Below, piece after piece: positions 51,683 through 60,953 of a stretch of DNA of 64,000 bases; position 1 is the stretch's first letter; every line of letters starts with the position of its first letter. Under the pieces are notes generated by a model, which saw nothing but the letters and a program-made list of their open reading frames with translations, made no database searches and was not told where the DNA came from. The DNA comes from Rhodopirellula sp. Lineage in GTDB: Bacteria > Planctomycetota > Planctomycetia > Pirellulales > Thermoguttaceae. The stretch covers positions 1-64,000 of the forward strand of contig JAAYEH010000311.1 in NCBI GenBank assembly GCA_012728855.1, in the 5' to 3' direction. The position numbers and the translations under genes are program-made.

Positions 51683-52288
51683 ATGATGACCGATGTACGA
51701 GTTTTAATTGTTGCCCTATCGTTCGCTGCCCCGACGATCCTGGGTTGCGCCGGGGAGAGCAGCGCACCAAAGGATCCCATCCAGCCCGTTGCCGTCGTGC
51801 CGCCGGCGGCCGTTTCCCCGAGCGATCCGGCCGCGCCCAATCCGGCAGGCGAAGGCAGGAAGTTGGCGACATTCGTGACCAACAAGGGGACCATCAAACT
51901 AGAACTCTATGCCGACAAGGTGCCGAAGACGGTGGCCAACTTCGAGAAGCTGGCAGGGGAAGGCTTCTACGACGGCCTGAAGTTCCACCGCGTGATCCCC
52001 GACTTCATGGTTCAGGGTGGATGCCCTCAGGGCACGGGCACCGGCGGACCGGGCTATACCTTCGAGGACGAGTTCCATCCCAGCCTCAAACACGACTCGC
52101 CCGGCATCTTCTCGATGGCCAACTCCGGGCCAGACACAAACGGCTCACAATTCTTCATCACCCACGTCCCCACGCCTTGGCTCGACAACAAGCATTCCGT
52201 CTTCGGCAAGGTGATCGAAGGCATGGATGTGGTCAACTCGATTCGGCAGGGCGACGTGATGGAGAAGGTGAGCGTCGCCAACGAGTAA
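51683..52288 (+). CDS. Cyclophilin-type peptidyl-prolyl isomerase, lipoprotein
   Basis: 201 residues. A lipobox ILGC with Cys22 ends the signal sequence and a Pro/Ala-rich linker (about 28-57) leads to the cyclophilin domain: [39 protein letters not shown] (catalytic Arg in FHRVI), [24 protein letters not shown]. It would help fold exported proteins at the membrane surface. A Gfo/Idh gene follows 36 bases downstream. Confidence 0.93.
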   Translation: MMTDVRVLIVALSFAAPTILGCAGESSAPKDPIQPVAVVPPAAVSPSDPAAPNPAGEGRKLATFVTNKGTIKLELYADKVPKTVANFEKLAGEGFYDGLKFHRVIPDFMVQGGCPQGTGTGGPGYTFEDEFHPSLKHDSPGIFSMANSGPDTNGSQFFITHVPTPWLDNKHSVFGKVIEGMDVVNSIRQGDVMEKVSVANE

Positions 52289-52324
52289 CCCCGCTCGATG
52301 TCCATTCCGTGAGGAGGTTGTCCT

Positions 52325-53620
52325 ATGTTCCCGAGCACTCGCCGGAGTTTTCTCCGACAGTCGGCCGCGCTTGGCCTGGGCCTCAGCGCCGGCCTCACCC
52401 ATAGAGCCTTTGCGGTCAATGAGAAGATCCGCGTTGCCTGCATCGGAGTGCGTGGGCGAGGCAACTCGGTGATGAACAGCTTCGCGGCGGAGCCCGATTG
52501 CGCCGTTACGCACATCTGCGACGTCAACGAGTCGACGCGCGGGCAGCGCGGGAAAGAAATGAAAGAGAAGACGGGGCTGATGCCCAAGCTGGTCAACGAC
52601 TACCGCTCTCTGCTGGACGACGAATCGGTAGACGCGTTCATGGTAGCCACGCCCGATCACTGGCACGCACTGCCCACCATCCACGGTTGCCTGGCCGGCA
52701 AGGACGTCTATGTCGAGAAGCCCGCCAGCCATAACATCCTTGAGGGCAAGACGGCCGTGGCCGCCGCGCGGAAGCACGGCCGGATGGTGCAGGTCGGCAC
52801 GCAACTCCGCAGCGCGCCGTTTATGAAGGATGCCATCCAGTACATCCACACCGGCGCGCTGGGAAAGGTGATCTATGGAAGAGCCTGGGAAACCAGCCGC
52901 AACAGTGCCGTGCAACTCGTGCCCGACAGCGATCCCCCCTCGGATCTCGACTACGATCTTTGGCAGGGTCCGGCGCCCGAGCGGCCCTATAACCGGTCGA
53001 TCGTCGGTGGCGCCTGGCGGTGGCTTTTTGACTACGGCACCGGCGACCTGGGCAACGACGGCGTCCACCGCATCGACTACTGCCGCTGGGTCATGGGCCT
53101 GGAAGGCATGCCCCAGGCAATCTGCTGTTCCGGCGGCAAGTTCTTCTTTGAAGACGATCAGCAGTGGCCCGATACACAAGTGGTAACCTATGAATATCCC
53201 GGCAAGATCCTGCAGTACGAGATGCGTCTCTGGTCGCAGCCGAGACTGTTCGGTCTCGGCGAGGGGGCGGCCGTCTACGGCGAAAACGGCTGGATCCTGT
53301 TGACGAACAACTCCTGGACAGCCTACGACGCCGGTGACAAAGTGGTCCGGCAGGGCGACAGCAACCCGAGCCACACCCAGCAGGCCCACGTCCGCAACTT
53401 CCTTGACGCGGTCCGCAGCCGCAACCGCGAGTCGCTCAACCAGGAAATCTACTCGGGGCACGTTAGCACCGTGATGTGCCACGCCGGCAATATCTCCTGG
53501 CGGACGGGCAAGAAGCTACGCCTCGACGGCGATACCGAACGGTTTGACGAGGAGGCGGCCAACCAGTACGTCGGACGCGAGCACCGCAAGGGTTTTGAAC
53601 TGCCGAACGTCGAGGATTGA
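52325..53620 (+). CDS. Gfo/Idh/MocA family oxidoreductase with Tat signal
   Basis: 431 residues. The leader TRRSFLRQSAALGLGLSAGL is Tat-type and a strong GAGGAGG site precedes the ATG. Rossmann motif VACIGVRGRGNSV, VATPDHWHALP, and the E-K-P motif in VYVEKPASHN are intact; DLGNDGVHRIDYCRW carries the conserved active-site His. A periplasmic sugar oxidoreductase of unknown substrate. The next gene, 202 bases on, is the HzsA-related protein. Confidence 0.9.
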   Translation: MFPSTRRSFLRQSAALGLGLSAGLTHRAFAVNEKIRVACIGVRGRGNSVMNSFAAEPDCAVTHICDVNESTRGQRGKEMKEKTGLMPKLVNDYRSLLDDESVDAFMVATPDHWHALPTIHGCLAGKDVYVEKPASHNILEGKTAVAAARKHGRMVQVGTQLRSAPFMKDAIQYIHTGALGKVIYGRAWETSRNSAVQLVPDSDPPSDLDYDLWQGPAPERPYNRSIVGGAWRWLFDYGTGDLGNDGVHRIDYCRWVMGLEGMPQAICCSGGKFFFEDDQQWPDTQVVTYEYPGKILQYEMRLWSQPRLFGLGEGAAVYGENGWILLTNNSWTAYDAGDKVVRQGDSNPSHTQQAHVRNFLDAVRSRNRESLNQEIYSGHVSTVMCHAGNISWRTGKKLRLDGDTERFDEEAANQYVGREHRKGFELPNVED

Positions 53621-53822
53621 TCCATGCATGGAAAATGATCTGTCTTGGTTCCCCGTGAACCGGAGTTCCATGTTGGCGGAGTTAGCGGAGGGCGGCGGTG
53701 CTGGGTTGCCGCGGAACTGTCTGATCCTGCGACGGTTGGATCCATCGCCTTGTGAGGACAATCCATCATGAGTCTTTAGTCGGTTTGTGCAGCCGCAACG
53801 TATGGGATACCCCGAGGTGATC

Positions 53823-56800
53823 ATGGGAAAGCAGATGATCGGCATCGTGCTGGCATGGGCTGTAGCGGCGAACGTGAGCGCGAGCACCGAAACGCAGGAG
53901 ATCGCCCCTGTGGCTGTCTGGAGCCCGACGCCCACGCATCCGCCCGGGCAGCCGACGCTCGAGCACCTGATCGACGGCGATTGGGCGACTTCTTGTTGTT
54001 TTCTCGATGACACACTGACCGGAAAGGATCCGAAGACGCTGCCCCCCAATGCCGCTCCCCCGGTGACCGCTCGTTTCGTTCTCGATCTGGGGAAGTGCCA
54101 AGAAGTGGGCGGGATCCGCTTCGTTGCCCAGAAGTCGTGGGCCAACTGCATGGCGGAAAATGTCAGCGTGTTTGCCTGTGACAATCGCGAGGGAACGGTA
54201 AACGTCCGCTGCTTGAACGAGAACTGCCCTCTCCCGCCGGTCAATACCTTGAATGCGGCTTTCGTGGTGTGGAAGCCGGTTGCCACGCGCTATCTCCATG
54301 TTCTGGTCAATGAATCGTACGACAGGCGGCGCAACGGGACCGACTGGTGGCGGGGAATCGATCCGGCGCTGCCGCGGGAACAATGGCGCTGCAACGACAA
54401 ACTGCGATGTGAATTCGGCTGGTGGTGGGGTGGCTGGTTGGCAACCGTGCGACAGACTCCACAGGCCGTGGGCGGCCCGCTGTATGACGTCGCAGGAACC
54501 GGCAATCCGCTCACGGTCCAAATCGCCGAGGTCTCTTGTTTCCGCGGCCAGCCCGCCGACCTGCCCCTTCCCAACCCGCCGCATGTCGCTTATCCGGAAA
54601 GCCGCCTCCAGCGCGACTGGATGTATCAGGACTGCGGGCAGGAAAACGTCGCGATGGTCGCCAATACGATCGCCCCAGTTCCCGCGACGGAACCTGGCCC
54701 CGATATTTCCCGGTGTTTCTCCTCGAAGTCGGAGTCGTCCGTCGAACAAGGCATGGTCCAGCGGGTGCTGGCGGAGTTGGAGTGTCGCAAGGTCGACACA
54801 GCCCGTCTCCGTGAGCAACTCCGCGTACTCTCCGCGGTTCCCGGCAGCGATCCCCGCTGGAAAGATCTGTACTTCGCCGCCTGCCGACAACGCCGGCAGG
54901 AACGGCTCAAGGCCGTTCGATCCTGGACGCCGCGGTTTGTCTATGTGAAACACTACGTCTTCGGTGGCTGGACCCATGTGGAGCCGACCGATGAGTTGAC
55001 CGACGAACAGTTCTTCGAGCGCAATCCCGACTTCCATGAGGGTTCGCAACTCTGCCTGGCAACCATTCACGAAGATGGAACCGTAACCAACGAGATCCTT
55101 CTCGACAAGCCCCGAGGCATTGTCCGCGATCCCAATCTTTCGTTTGATGCGAAGACTCTCGTTTTCTCGATGCGGGACAACTTCCAGACAGACGACAACC
55201 ACCTCTACAAGATGAATCTGGCCGACCGGAGCATTCAGCAGATCACGTTTTCGCCGGTGATCGACGGCCAGACGCTTCCCTGCAGCGACACGGAGCCCTG
55301 CTTTGCTCCCAACGGGGATATCATCTTCCAGACCACGCGTTGCGGCCAATTGGATGTCTGCTGGGCACATCCGACCAGCAATCTTTACACGTGCGACATC
55401 AACGGCCGAGCGATCCGCCGCCTGGCGTTCGACCAGGTGCGCACGCTCCACCCACAGGTTCTGGAGGACGGGCGGATTATCTATACCCGTTGGGAATACA
55501 ACGACCGCAATCCGTTCTTCCTCCAGTCGCTGTTCGCGATGAACGCCGACGGAACGGCGCAGACGGCATTCTATGGCAACAACAGCGAGTATCCGGCGGC
55601 GTTGATCCACTCTCGCGGGATCCCGGGCACCAGCAAGGTGATCACGGTTGTCTCCGGGCATCATGTTCTGCAGAAGGGGAAGCTGGCGATCCTCGACCGT
55701 TCGAAAGGCTCCGACGGAAACCATGGAGTCCAGTACGTCGCCGGTGCATCGCCGGACGGCAAGCCGGGCCGTCAGCCGTCGAACATTCCTACGATCGCCC
55801 AGCTCAACGACCCCTGGCCCCATCACTTCTTCGACTTGTTCGGCCAGGTTGGTCCGCAGTGGCAATACCCCTATGCCTTTGACGAGAGCCACTACCTGGT
55901 AGCCTTCAATCCCGAAGGCTACCATTTTCTCAAGGGCCCCTTCAGTGTCCCTTTCGGCGTCTATTGGATGACGGCCGAGGGCAACCGTGAGCTGCTGGCG
56001 TTCGATTGGGGCAATTCCTGCGGGCAGGCGATTCCCTTGATGCCCACCCGGCAGCCGCCGGTCCGACCGTCGCAGGTCGACTGGAGTCAGTCTTCGGGCA
56101 CGTTCTATGTCCAGGATGTCTATACAGGACCGGGACTGGAGGACGTGGAACGGGGAACCATCCAACGCCTGAGGGTGGTGGCACTGGAATACCGGGCGGC
56201 CGGTGTATCCAAGAACTTCAATCGAGGTGTTGCCGGCGGCTCGCACGTCAATACACCGGTCGCGATCGACAACGGCTCACAGGATGTGAAACATGTGCTC
56301 GGCGAGGTGGCCGTGGAAGACGATGGCAGCGCCTACTTCGAGGTTCCGGCCCGCAATGCCGTCTATTTCCAACTGCTGGATGCGAAAGGCCGCTGCGTGC
56401 AAACCATGCGAAGTTGGACCATGGTTTTGCCCGGCGAGCGCGTGGGATGCGTCGGGTGTCACGAGAACAAATGCCAAACGGGTCTGGCTGCGGCTCGAAT
56501 GCCGGTTGCCATGAACCGGCGCGCCCGTGCCCTGCAGCCGCCGGCCGGTCAGTTGCCTCATCCGCTGTTGGCACGATTGGAGAGAGAGGGGCCTTTGGCG
56601 AACGTCGAGGCGTTCCTCGGCGTCAATGCGCCGTGCTCACTCGACGCCAAGGCGGCCGTCGATGGGTTCAGTTATGTCCAGATGGTGCAGCCCATCTGGG
56701 ACAGGCACTGCGTCGCTTGCCATGAGGGCGATGCCAACGCCCCGGACATCAAGATGCGGTCGGCGTTGCGATTGACCGGCGAGTTCGTCGCGCTGCCTGC

Positions 56801-57221
56801 CGGAGGGGAGCTTGCCGGCCTGAGAGACTTCACGCAGTCCTACCTCGCCCTGACGGCGAAGGGCCAGTGTACGCCGCTGGTGAACTGGGTCCATCCCCAA
56901 TCGATGGCAGCCATGTTGCCCCCGTACGCGTGCGGCTCCGCGCAAAGCAAACTGATGGACTACTTGGAACCGTCGCACTATCAGGTCCAAGTGACCGACG
57001 CCGAGAAGCGGGTGGTCGCTTGCTGGATCGACCTTGCCGTTCCGTTCTGCGGCTCCTACGCCCAGGCAAACACCTGGGATCGGCAGGAGTGGCGAGGGTG
57101 GCGGATCGAGTCGAACACCTGGAACCAGCCACAAAAGGAGCTTTACGAGTATTTCCAAAGGAAACGGCTGTTGTTCGCCCAGCAGGAACTCGAAAACATC
57201 AAGGCTTTGATCGGAAAGTAA
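53823..57221 (+). CDS. HzsA-related di-haem c-type protein with discoidin-like and PD40 propeller domains
   Basis: 1132 residues from ATG at 53823 (GAGG five bases upstream) with a signal peptide (QMIGIVLAWAVAANVSA). A discoidin-like N-terminal domain (about 20-250) is followed by a WD40/PD40-type propeller (about 380-720; FDAKTLVFSMRDN, FAPNGDIIFQTTR) and a C-terminal part with two c-type haem sites, CVGCH at 876-880 and CVACH at 963-967. The propeller-plus-haem layout matches the hydrazine synthase alpha-like family (HzsA-related). Anammox HzsA also has two haems. No HzsB/HzsC partner is seen, so hydrazine synthesis should not be assumed; a redox or dehydrogenase role on exported substrates is more likely. 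Confidence 0.85.
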   Translation: MGKQMIGIVLAWAVAANVSASTETQEIAPVAVWSPTPTHPPGQPTLEHLIDGDWATSCCFLDDTLTGKDPKTLPPNAAPPVTARFVLDLGKCQEVGGIRFVAQKSWANCMAENVSVFACDNREGTVNVRCLNENCPLPPVNTLNAAFVVWKPVATRYLHVLVNESYDRRRNGTDWWRGIDPALPREQWRCNDKLRCEFGWWWGGWLATVRQTPQAVGGPLYDVAGTGNPLTVQIAEVSCFRGQPADLPLPNPPHVAYPESRLQRDWMYQDCGQENVAMVANTIAPVPATEPGPDISRCFSSKSESSVEQGMVQRVLAELECRKVDTARLREQLRVLSAVPGSDPRWKDLYFAACRQRRQERLKAVRSWTPRFVYVKHYVFGGWTHVEPTDELTDEQFFERNPDFHEGSQLCLATIHEDGTVTNEILLDKPRGIVRDPNLSFDAKTLVFSMRDNFQTDDNHLYKMNLADRSIQQITFSPVIDGQTLPCSDTEPCFAPNGDIIFQTTRCGQLDVCWAHPTSNLYTCDINGRAIRRLAFDQVRTLHPQVLEDGRIIYTRWEYNDRNPFFLQSLFAMNADGTAQTAFYGNNSEYPAALIHSRGIPGTSKVITVVSGHHVLQKGKLAILDRSKGSDGNHGVQYVAGASPDGKPGRQPSNIPTIAQLNDPWPHHFFDLFGQVGPQWQYPYAFDESHYLVAFNPEGYHFLKGPFSVPFGVYWMTAEGNRELLAFDWGNSCGQAIPLMPTRQPPVRPSQVDWSQSSGTFYVQDVYTGPGLEDVERGTIQRLRVVALEYRAAGVSKNFNRGVAGGSHVNTPVAIDNGSQDVKHVLGEVAVEDDGSAYFEVPARNAVYFQLLDAKGRCVQTMRSWTMVLPGERVGCVGCHENKCQTGLAAARMPVAMNRRARALQPPAGQLPHPLLARLEREGPLANVEAFLGVNAPCSLDAKAAVDGFSYVQMVQPIWDRHCVACHEGDANAPDIKMRSALRLTGEFVALPAGGELAGLRDFTQSYLALTAKGQCTPLVNWVHPQSMAAMLPPYACGSAQSKLMDYLEPSHYQVQVTDAEKRVVACWIDLAVPFCGSYAQANTWDRQEWRGWRIESNTWNQPQKELYEYFQRKRLLFAQQELENIKALIGK

Positions 57222-58052
57222 TCAGTTGCGCAGGGCCAGGCGGAAGAAATTCTCCAACACTGTGCGGCCATGCGAGTGCTCGTTGTCGTAGTTCTCGGGA
57301 TGGAACTGGACGCCGTAGACGGCTCGTTCCCAGTGCCGCATGACCTGGACCCGGCACTCTGCCGAGGAGGCCAACAGTTCAAAGCCGGGCGGTGTGTCGG
57401 ACAGTTGGAATGCGTGCGATTGGCTGACCACGAACTCGTCGGGCAGGCCGGCGAGCAGTGGATCCGCCTGGTTCACTTTCACCCCCAGAAATCCCTTCTC
57501 TTTGAACATGCCCGGATGGTAGCCGGGGCTCGGATCGGCCTCGCCGGGCCTCAATCGACGCAGGGGCACGACCGGGGTTCCATGAGCGTTGCCAATCAAC
57601 TGGCAACCGCCGCATAGTCCAATCAGCGGGATTTTTGTGGTGCGGAGAAAATCGTAGAACCGTTCATCATTGGGGCGGACGTTGGTGGTGCTCCGCCCAC
57701 TGATCAAGATGGCCTTGATTTGCGGTTGATCGAACTCATCCCCGTTAAGCTGGCTGGCGTGGACCACTAGGCAGTCCAGCCCCGAGAGTTCGGAAAACCG
57801 CTTGCGCATGGCGATTGCATGGTGGTCCTTGCCGGTCTGGGCCATTTTGCTCAGCCCCTTGCGGACAATCTCGGCATGCTCGATGTACAGGAAGACGATT
57901 ACCGGGCGGTCGAGAGTGGCCAACACCTGCGGCGGGTCAAATGCCTGGGCCCAGAGTTCATCCGCCGACTTTTCGTCAACCGCCAGGCAGGTCGTGACAG
58001 CGAAGAAAATCGCCAGGAGAGCCAGGGCGGCTGGCTTACGTTTGGATATCAT
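57222..58052 (-). CDS. Exported class-I glutamine amidotransferase-like protein
   Basis: 276 residues. A signal peptide (ALALLAIFFAVTTCLAVD) is unusual for this fold. The catalytic triad is complete: nucleophile Cys147 in LIGLCGGCQLIG, and His251/Glu253 in YGVQFHPENYD. AILISGRSTTN and VVSQSHAFQL are further family segments. It probably hydrolyses a gamma-glutamyl amide in the periplasm rather than feeding ammonia to a synthase. It is convergent with the HzsA-related gene, with no base between the stops. Confidence 0.85.
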   Translation of the reverse strand: MISKRKPAALALLAIFFAVTTCLAVDEKSADELWAQAFDPPQVLATLDRPVIVFLYIEHAEIVRKGLSKMAQTGKDHHAIAMRKRFSELSGLDCLVVHASQLNGDEFDQPQIKAILISGRSTTNVRPNDERFYDFLRTTKIPLIGLCGGCQLIGNAHGTPVVPLRRLRPGEADPSPGYHPGMFKEKGFLGVKVNQADPLLAGLPDEFVVSQSHAFQLSDTPPGFELLASSAECRVQVMRHWERAVYGVQFHPENYDNEHSHGRTVLENFFRLALRN

Positions 58053-58103
58053 CGACCGTTTCCCTTTTCCCGAGGCGCCGAGCGCCTGGAGTCAATCTCT
58101 GCA

Positions 58104-58218
58104 GCCGTTCACGGGCGGGCAGGAGGGGGACAGGTCCATGTTTTCGGACAGCATCTTTGCCCTCAAACCGTATCAACCGGCCGAAAAATGGACCAGTCCC
58201 CGGCCGTGTGCGTGAACG
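58104..58218. repeat. Dispersed palindrome, GGGGACAGG family, copy 6
   Basis: Core GGGGGACAGGTCCATGTTTTCGG ... AATGGACCAGTCCCCGG with outer arms CCGTTCACG and CGTGAACG. It separates the amidotransferase start from the stop of the next minus-strand gene. Confidence 0.8.
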
Positions 58219-58219
58219 A

Positions 58220-59614
58220 TCACGTTGGCAGCTCGTAGCCTGCGCGGCGTTGCCGGTCGAGGAGCTTGTTGCCCTCGTCGCAGTTGGTAAAGCGCTCGGC
58301 GGCGGGATCCCACTTGAGCGGCTCGCCCACGCGGGCGACGTCGCGGGCGATGTTCACGAGATAGCAGAGCGTGGAGCTGCGCTGGCCGATTTCCACGTCG
58401 GCCGTGCAGCGGTCGCGGCTCTTGATGCACTCGATCCAATTCTCGATATGATAGGCCGTTTCGCGGCGCGTGTTGTGGCCGGGATTGTCGGCTGCGCGGG
58501 CGATCTCCTTGGGATTGCTGGCGATCTTGTCGCGGTTGATTTCGATCTTGCCCTGCTCGCAGACGAAGATCGCGCCCAGTCCCGGGCCGCGGTCGCCGTC
58601 GAGGTGCAGGCGGAGTTCCGTGCCGGAGGCGAATTTCATGGTCACTTTCGCCCGCGGGCCGGTCAGCTTGGCCATGCGGTGATAGGGCGTGCCGGTATCT
58701 TCGTCGCCAGTATCGCCGATCACCACTCCGCCCACCGTCTCGGGCGGGGCGAAGCGACCGGTCTCTCGCTCGGCCAGTGGTTCTTCGAGGAGCACCTCGA
58801 CCGGGCCGGTGTCGTCGGTGCCGAGGCCGCGGTTCACCTGGTCGTAGGAATGGGTGCCCCAGCCGGTCACGCCGAAGCACAACCCGCCGCCGTCGTAGTC
58901 CCACCAGCGGGCCCAGCCGCGATGGAGTTGCGGGTCGTAGGGGCGGAGCTCGGCCTGGTTGGTCCAGAGATCCCACCACTTTTCGACCGGTTCGGTCACG
59001 TCCTTCGACGAGGTCTTGGTCCATCGGAACGGTCCGATGAAGTTGGGCGCCAGCACGGTAAGGCATTTCCCGAGCTTGCCCGACTTGACCAGATCGCTGG
59101 CCCAATTGTTCAAGGGCATCGATCGCTGCTGGGTGCCGACTTGGGTCACGCGTTTGTACTTCCGCGCGAGCTTGACCATCGCCCGGCCTTCGGCGATCGT
59201 CAGGCACATCGGCTTTTCGATGTAGACGTCCATGCCGGCCTGCATGGCGTTCATGGCAATCCAGGCACGGGGGTGGGTCGGCGTTTCGACCATCACCGCG
59301 TCGAGTTTCTCCTTGTCGATCATCAGGCGGAAGTCGTCGTAAACGCCCCACTTCTTGCCTTCCGACAATTCGTTGACCCACTTCTCGGCCTTTTCGATCT
59401 GCAAGTCGCAGGCGGCCACCACCTGAAAGCCTTTGACGTCGTCGCCGTCGCGGATCACCCGCGAACGGCCGCCGCAGCCGATCACCCCCACTCGCACCGA
59501 CTCGCTGGGCGGTGTGCCTTCAAGTCCCAGGACGCTGGCCGGCACAAAGGCCGGCAGCGCGAGGGCCGCGCTGGTTTTCAGGAGATCACGCCGGGTCCAT
59601 TGGTTCGGTTTCAT
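58220..59614 (-). CDS. Gfo/Idh/MocA family oxidoreductase with Tat signal
   Basis: 464 residues, the longest of the four in this window. Tat leader TRRDLLKTSAALALPAFV. Rossmann motif VGVIGCGGRSRVI, VETPTHPRAW and E-K-P in VYIEKPMCL. GVTGWGTHSYDQVNRGLG holds the conserved catalytic-region His. The C-terminal domain has an insertion (GGVVIGDTGDEDTGTPYH) relative to the others. Its stop abuts palindrome copy 6. Probably a periplasmic sugar oxidoreductase; substrate unknown. Confidence 0.9.
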   Translation of the reverse strand: MKPNQWTRRDLLKTSAALALPAFVPASVLGLEGTPPSESVRVGVIGCGGRSRVIRDGDDVKGFQVVAACDLQIEKAEKWVNELSEGKKWGVYDDFRLMIDKEKLDAVMVETPTHPRAWIAMNAMQAGMDVYIEKPMCLTIAEGRAMVKLARKYKRVTQVGTQQRSMPLNNWASDLVKSGKLGKCLTVLAPNFIGPFRWTKTSSKDVTEPVEKWWDLWTNQAELRPYDPQLHRGWARWWDYDGGGLCFGVTGWGTHSYDQVNRGLGTDDTGPVEVLLEEPLAERETGRFAPPETVGGVVIGDTGDEDTGTPYHRMAKLTGPRAKVTMKFASGTELRLHLDGDRGPGLGAIFVCEQGKIEINRDKIASNPKEIARAADNPGHNTRRETAYHIENWIECIKSRDRCTADVEIGQRSSTLCYLVNIARDVARVGEPLKWDPAAERFTNCDEGNKLLDRQRRAGYELPT

Positions 59615-59800
59615 CGAAATTGCTCCGAATGGGATGTTCAGCAGTCCAGTATGGGTTCCGAGGCACTGCGGGCCGGCGGGCTTGTTCGATCACCCGCCAA
59701 CTTCACCCTCTCTTTGCCCGGCAGTGCTATGATGATATCCTGGCATTGCGCTGTCAAGCTTTCTTGGATTTCCGCCACCCGCCAGAATCCGCGAGCAGCG

Positions 59801-60190
59801 GGGTTGCTGCTACCGGGCAGCGGCACTGCTTGGAGTTGTGGAGAACCTGCTGCGGATGGAAAGCGTGTTGGCGAAATCCGCTTTCCGGCGGGCGAAGTCG
59901 ACATCAGCTCGGTATGCCGTCCCGGAGCGACGCACCTGCTTAGCTTGCTCGTCGTCGCGATGCCGCTCAAGGGTGTGCGACTCTCTTTCAACGACAGCAA
60001 CGCCGCCCGCGAGGTGAAAGGCTCGGTGGCTCGTCGCGGGCTGTGCGGCAACGTTTACCTTGATGCCACGCCCGCCGCCGCACGGATCGGCGACGTGAAG
60101 ATCGACACAGTCGATCCGCAACGGCGAGATCACAGTCCGCGCCGCCTTACAGGAACTCTCGGATTGGTTCGAACACTGGGCAAAGGAGAA
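59801..60190 (+). pseudogene. Frameshifted fragment of a glycoside-hydrolase-like protein
   Basis: Codons from 59801 read as family-like protein: KRVGEIRFPAGEVDISSVCRPG, LSLLVVAMPLKGVRLSF, REVKGSVARRGLCGNVYLDATP and IGDVKID. Near 60105-60110 the frame breaks, and the coherent continuation SIRNGEITVRAALQELSDW is in the next frame, so a one-base insertion is present. The pattern resembles the sugar-binding beta domain of GH2-type planctomycetal hydrolases. No start, ribosome site or catalytic part remains. The gap 59615-59800 holds only leader sequence of the Gfo/Idh gene. Confidence 0.55.
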
Positions 60191-60409
60191 CACACTGTGT
60201 TCTGGAAGCTCCGCCGGGGCATGGAGCGGAACCGCCGCCTCGAATCCACCACCGACTGGCAGCGGCTACAGCGACCAGGCTTCATTGCCGAAATGTTGCC
60301 CGTCCGCTCATGAACGCTCTGGAGGGCAAGTGCCCATGGGTCGCCTGCCAAACATCTGACCGCTCTTAGACGCGAAGAGGAGATGTTGCTTTCATGAATG
60401 TCGAAGTAG

Positions 60410-60649
60410 CTACCGTGCTCGGGTTATCCCACTAGGGGGCATAGTGCTCAGCATGCTGATCCTCGGAAGGTGATCGCAGACGGTGGTCACAGCGATCCCC
60501 GCCTTCTTCTCTGCGATTCTTCTCAAAGATGTTCCCCGCTCCCGTAGCTCCCGCACTCGCTTGCCGATCCGCTGGTTTGGCGACAAATAAGCCGAGATTG
60601 GATGCGTCTTTCGATGTCCAAGAATTGGATACGCTCTCATCCAAAACAA
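60410..60649 (-). pseudogene. Possible helix-turn-helix fragment
   Basis: A 79-codon frame contains QRIGKRVRELRERGTSLRRIAEKKAGIAVTTV, which looks like the DNA-binding end of a recombinase or regulator. The rest is not protein-like, no ribosome site is visible, and it overlaps the tRNA terminator. Weak. Confidence 0.25.
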
Positions 60650-60679
60650 AACGCCATAAAGCCTTGTGGCTTATGGCGT
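60640..60679 (-). terminator. Rho-independent terminator of tRNA-Arg
   Basis: On the minus strand a hairpin (ACGCCATAAGCC / GGCTTTATGGCGT, one bulged base) at 60651-60679 is followed by TTTTGTTTTGG. It begins seven bases after the tRNA 3' end. Confidence 0.75.
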
Positions 60680-60685
60680 TACAGG

Positions 60686-60759
<74 letters not shown>

Positions 60760-60916
60760 GCATGTGGTTCTTTGAAGACTTCAGTCTACCAGGAATAGGA
60801 TGGAAGACAAGCTGCTCCGAGGGAACCGCGACCGGCAAGTTCTTGCCCTGGCAGGTGGGCCGCCCTGCATTGTGCCAAGATTCCAAGACGGGGCCGGCAC
60901 CTCGAAAACCGCGAAC

Positions 60917-60922
60917 TATACT
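60917..60922 (+). promoter_or_regulatory. TATACT -10-like element before the hybrid kinase
   Basis: AACTATACTTG lies 31 bases before the hybrid kinase start. The -35 position is not a clear match. Confidence 0.35.
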
Positions 60923-60953
60923 TGCGGAGTGCGCTACGCAAGGGCTTAATACG

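Noticed and set aside
53766-56246. 826-codon minus-strand frame opposite the HzsA-related gene
   Set aside because: Antisense shadow in GC-rich DNA. The plus strand has a signal peptide, propeller repeats and two CxxCH sites.
53823-57221. Evidence for anammox hydrazine synthesis
   Set aside because: Only an alpha-like relative is present. No beta/gamma subunits or hydrazine dehydrogenase are linked, so the pathway cannot be claimed.
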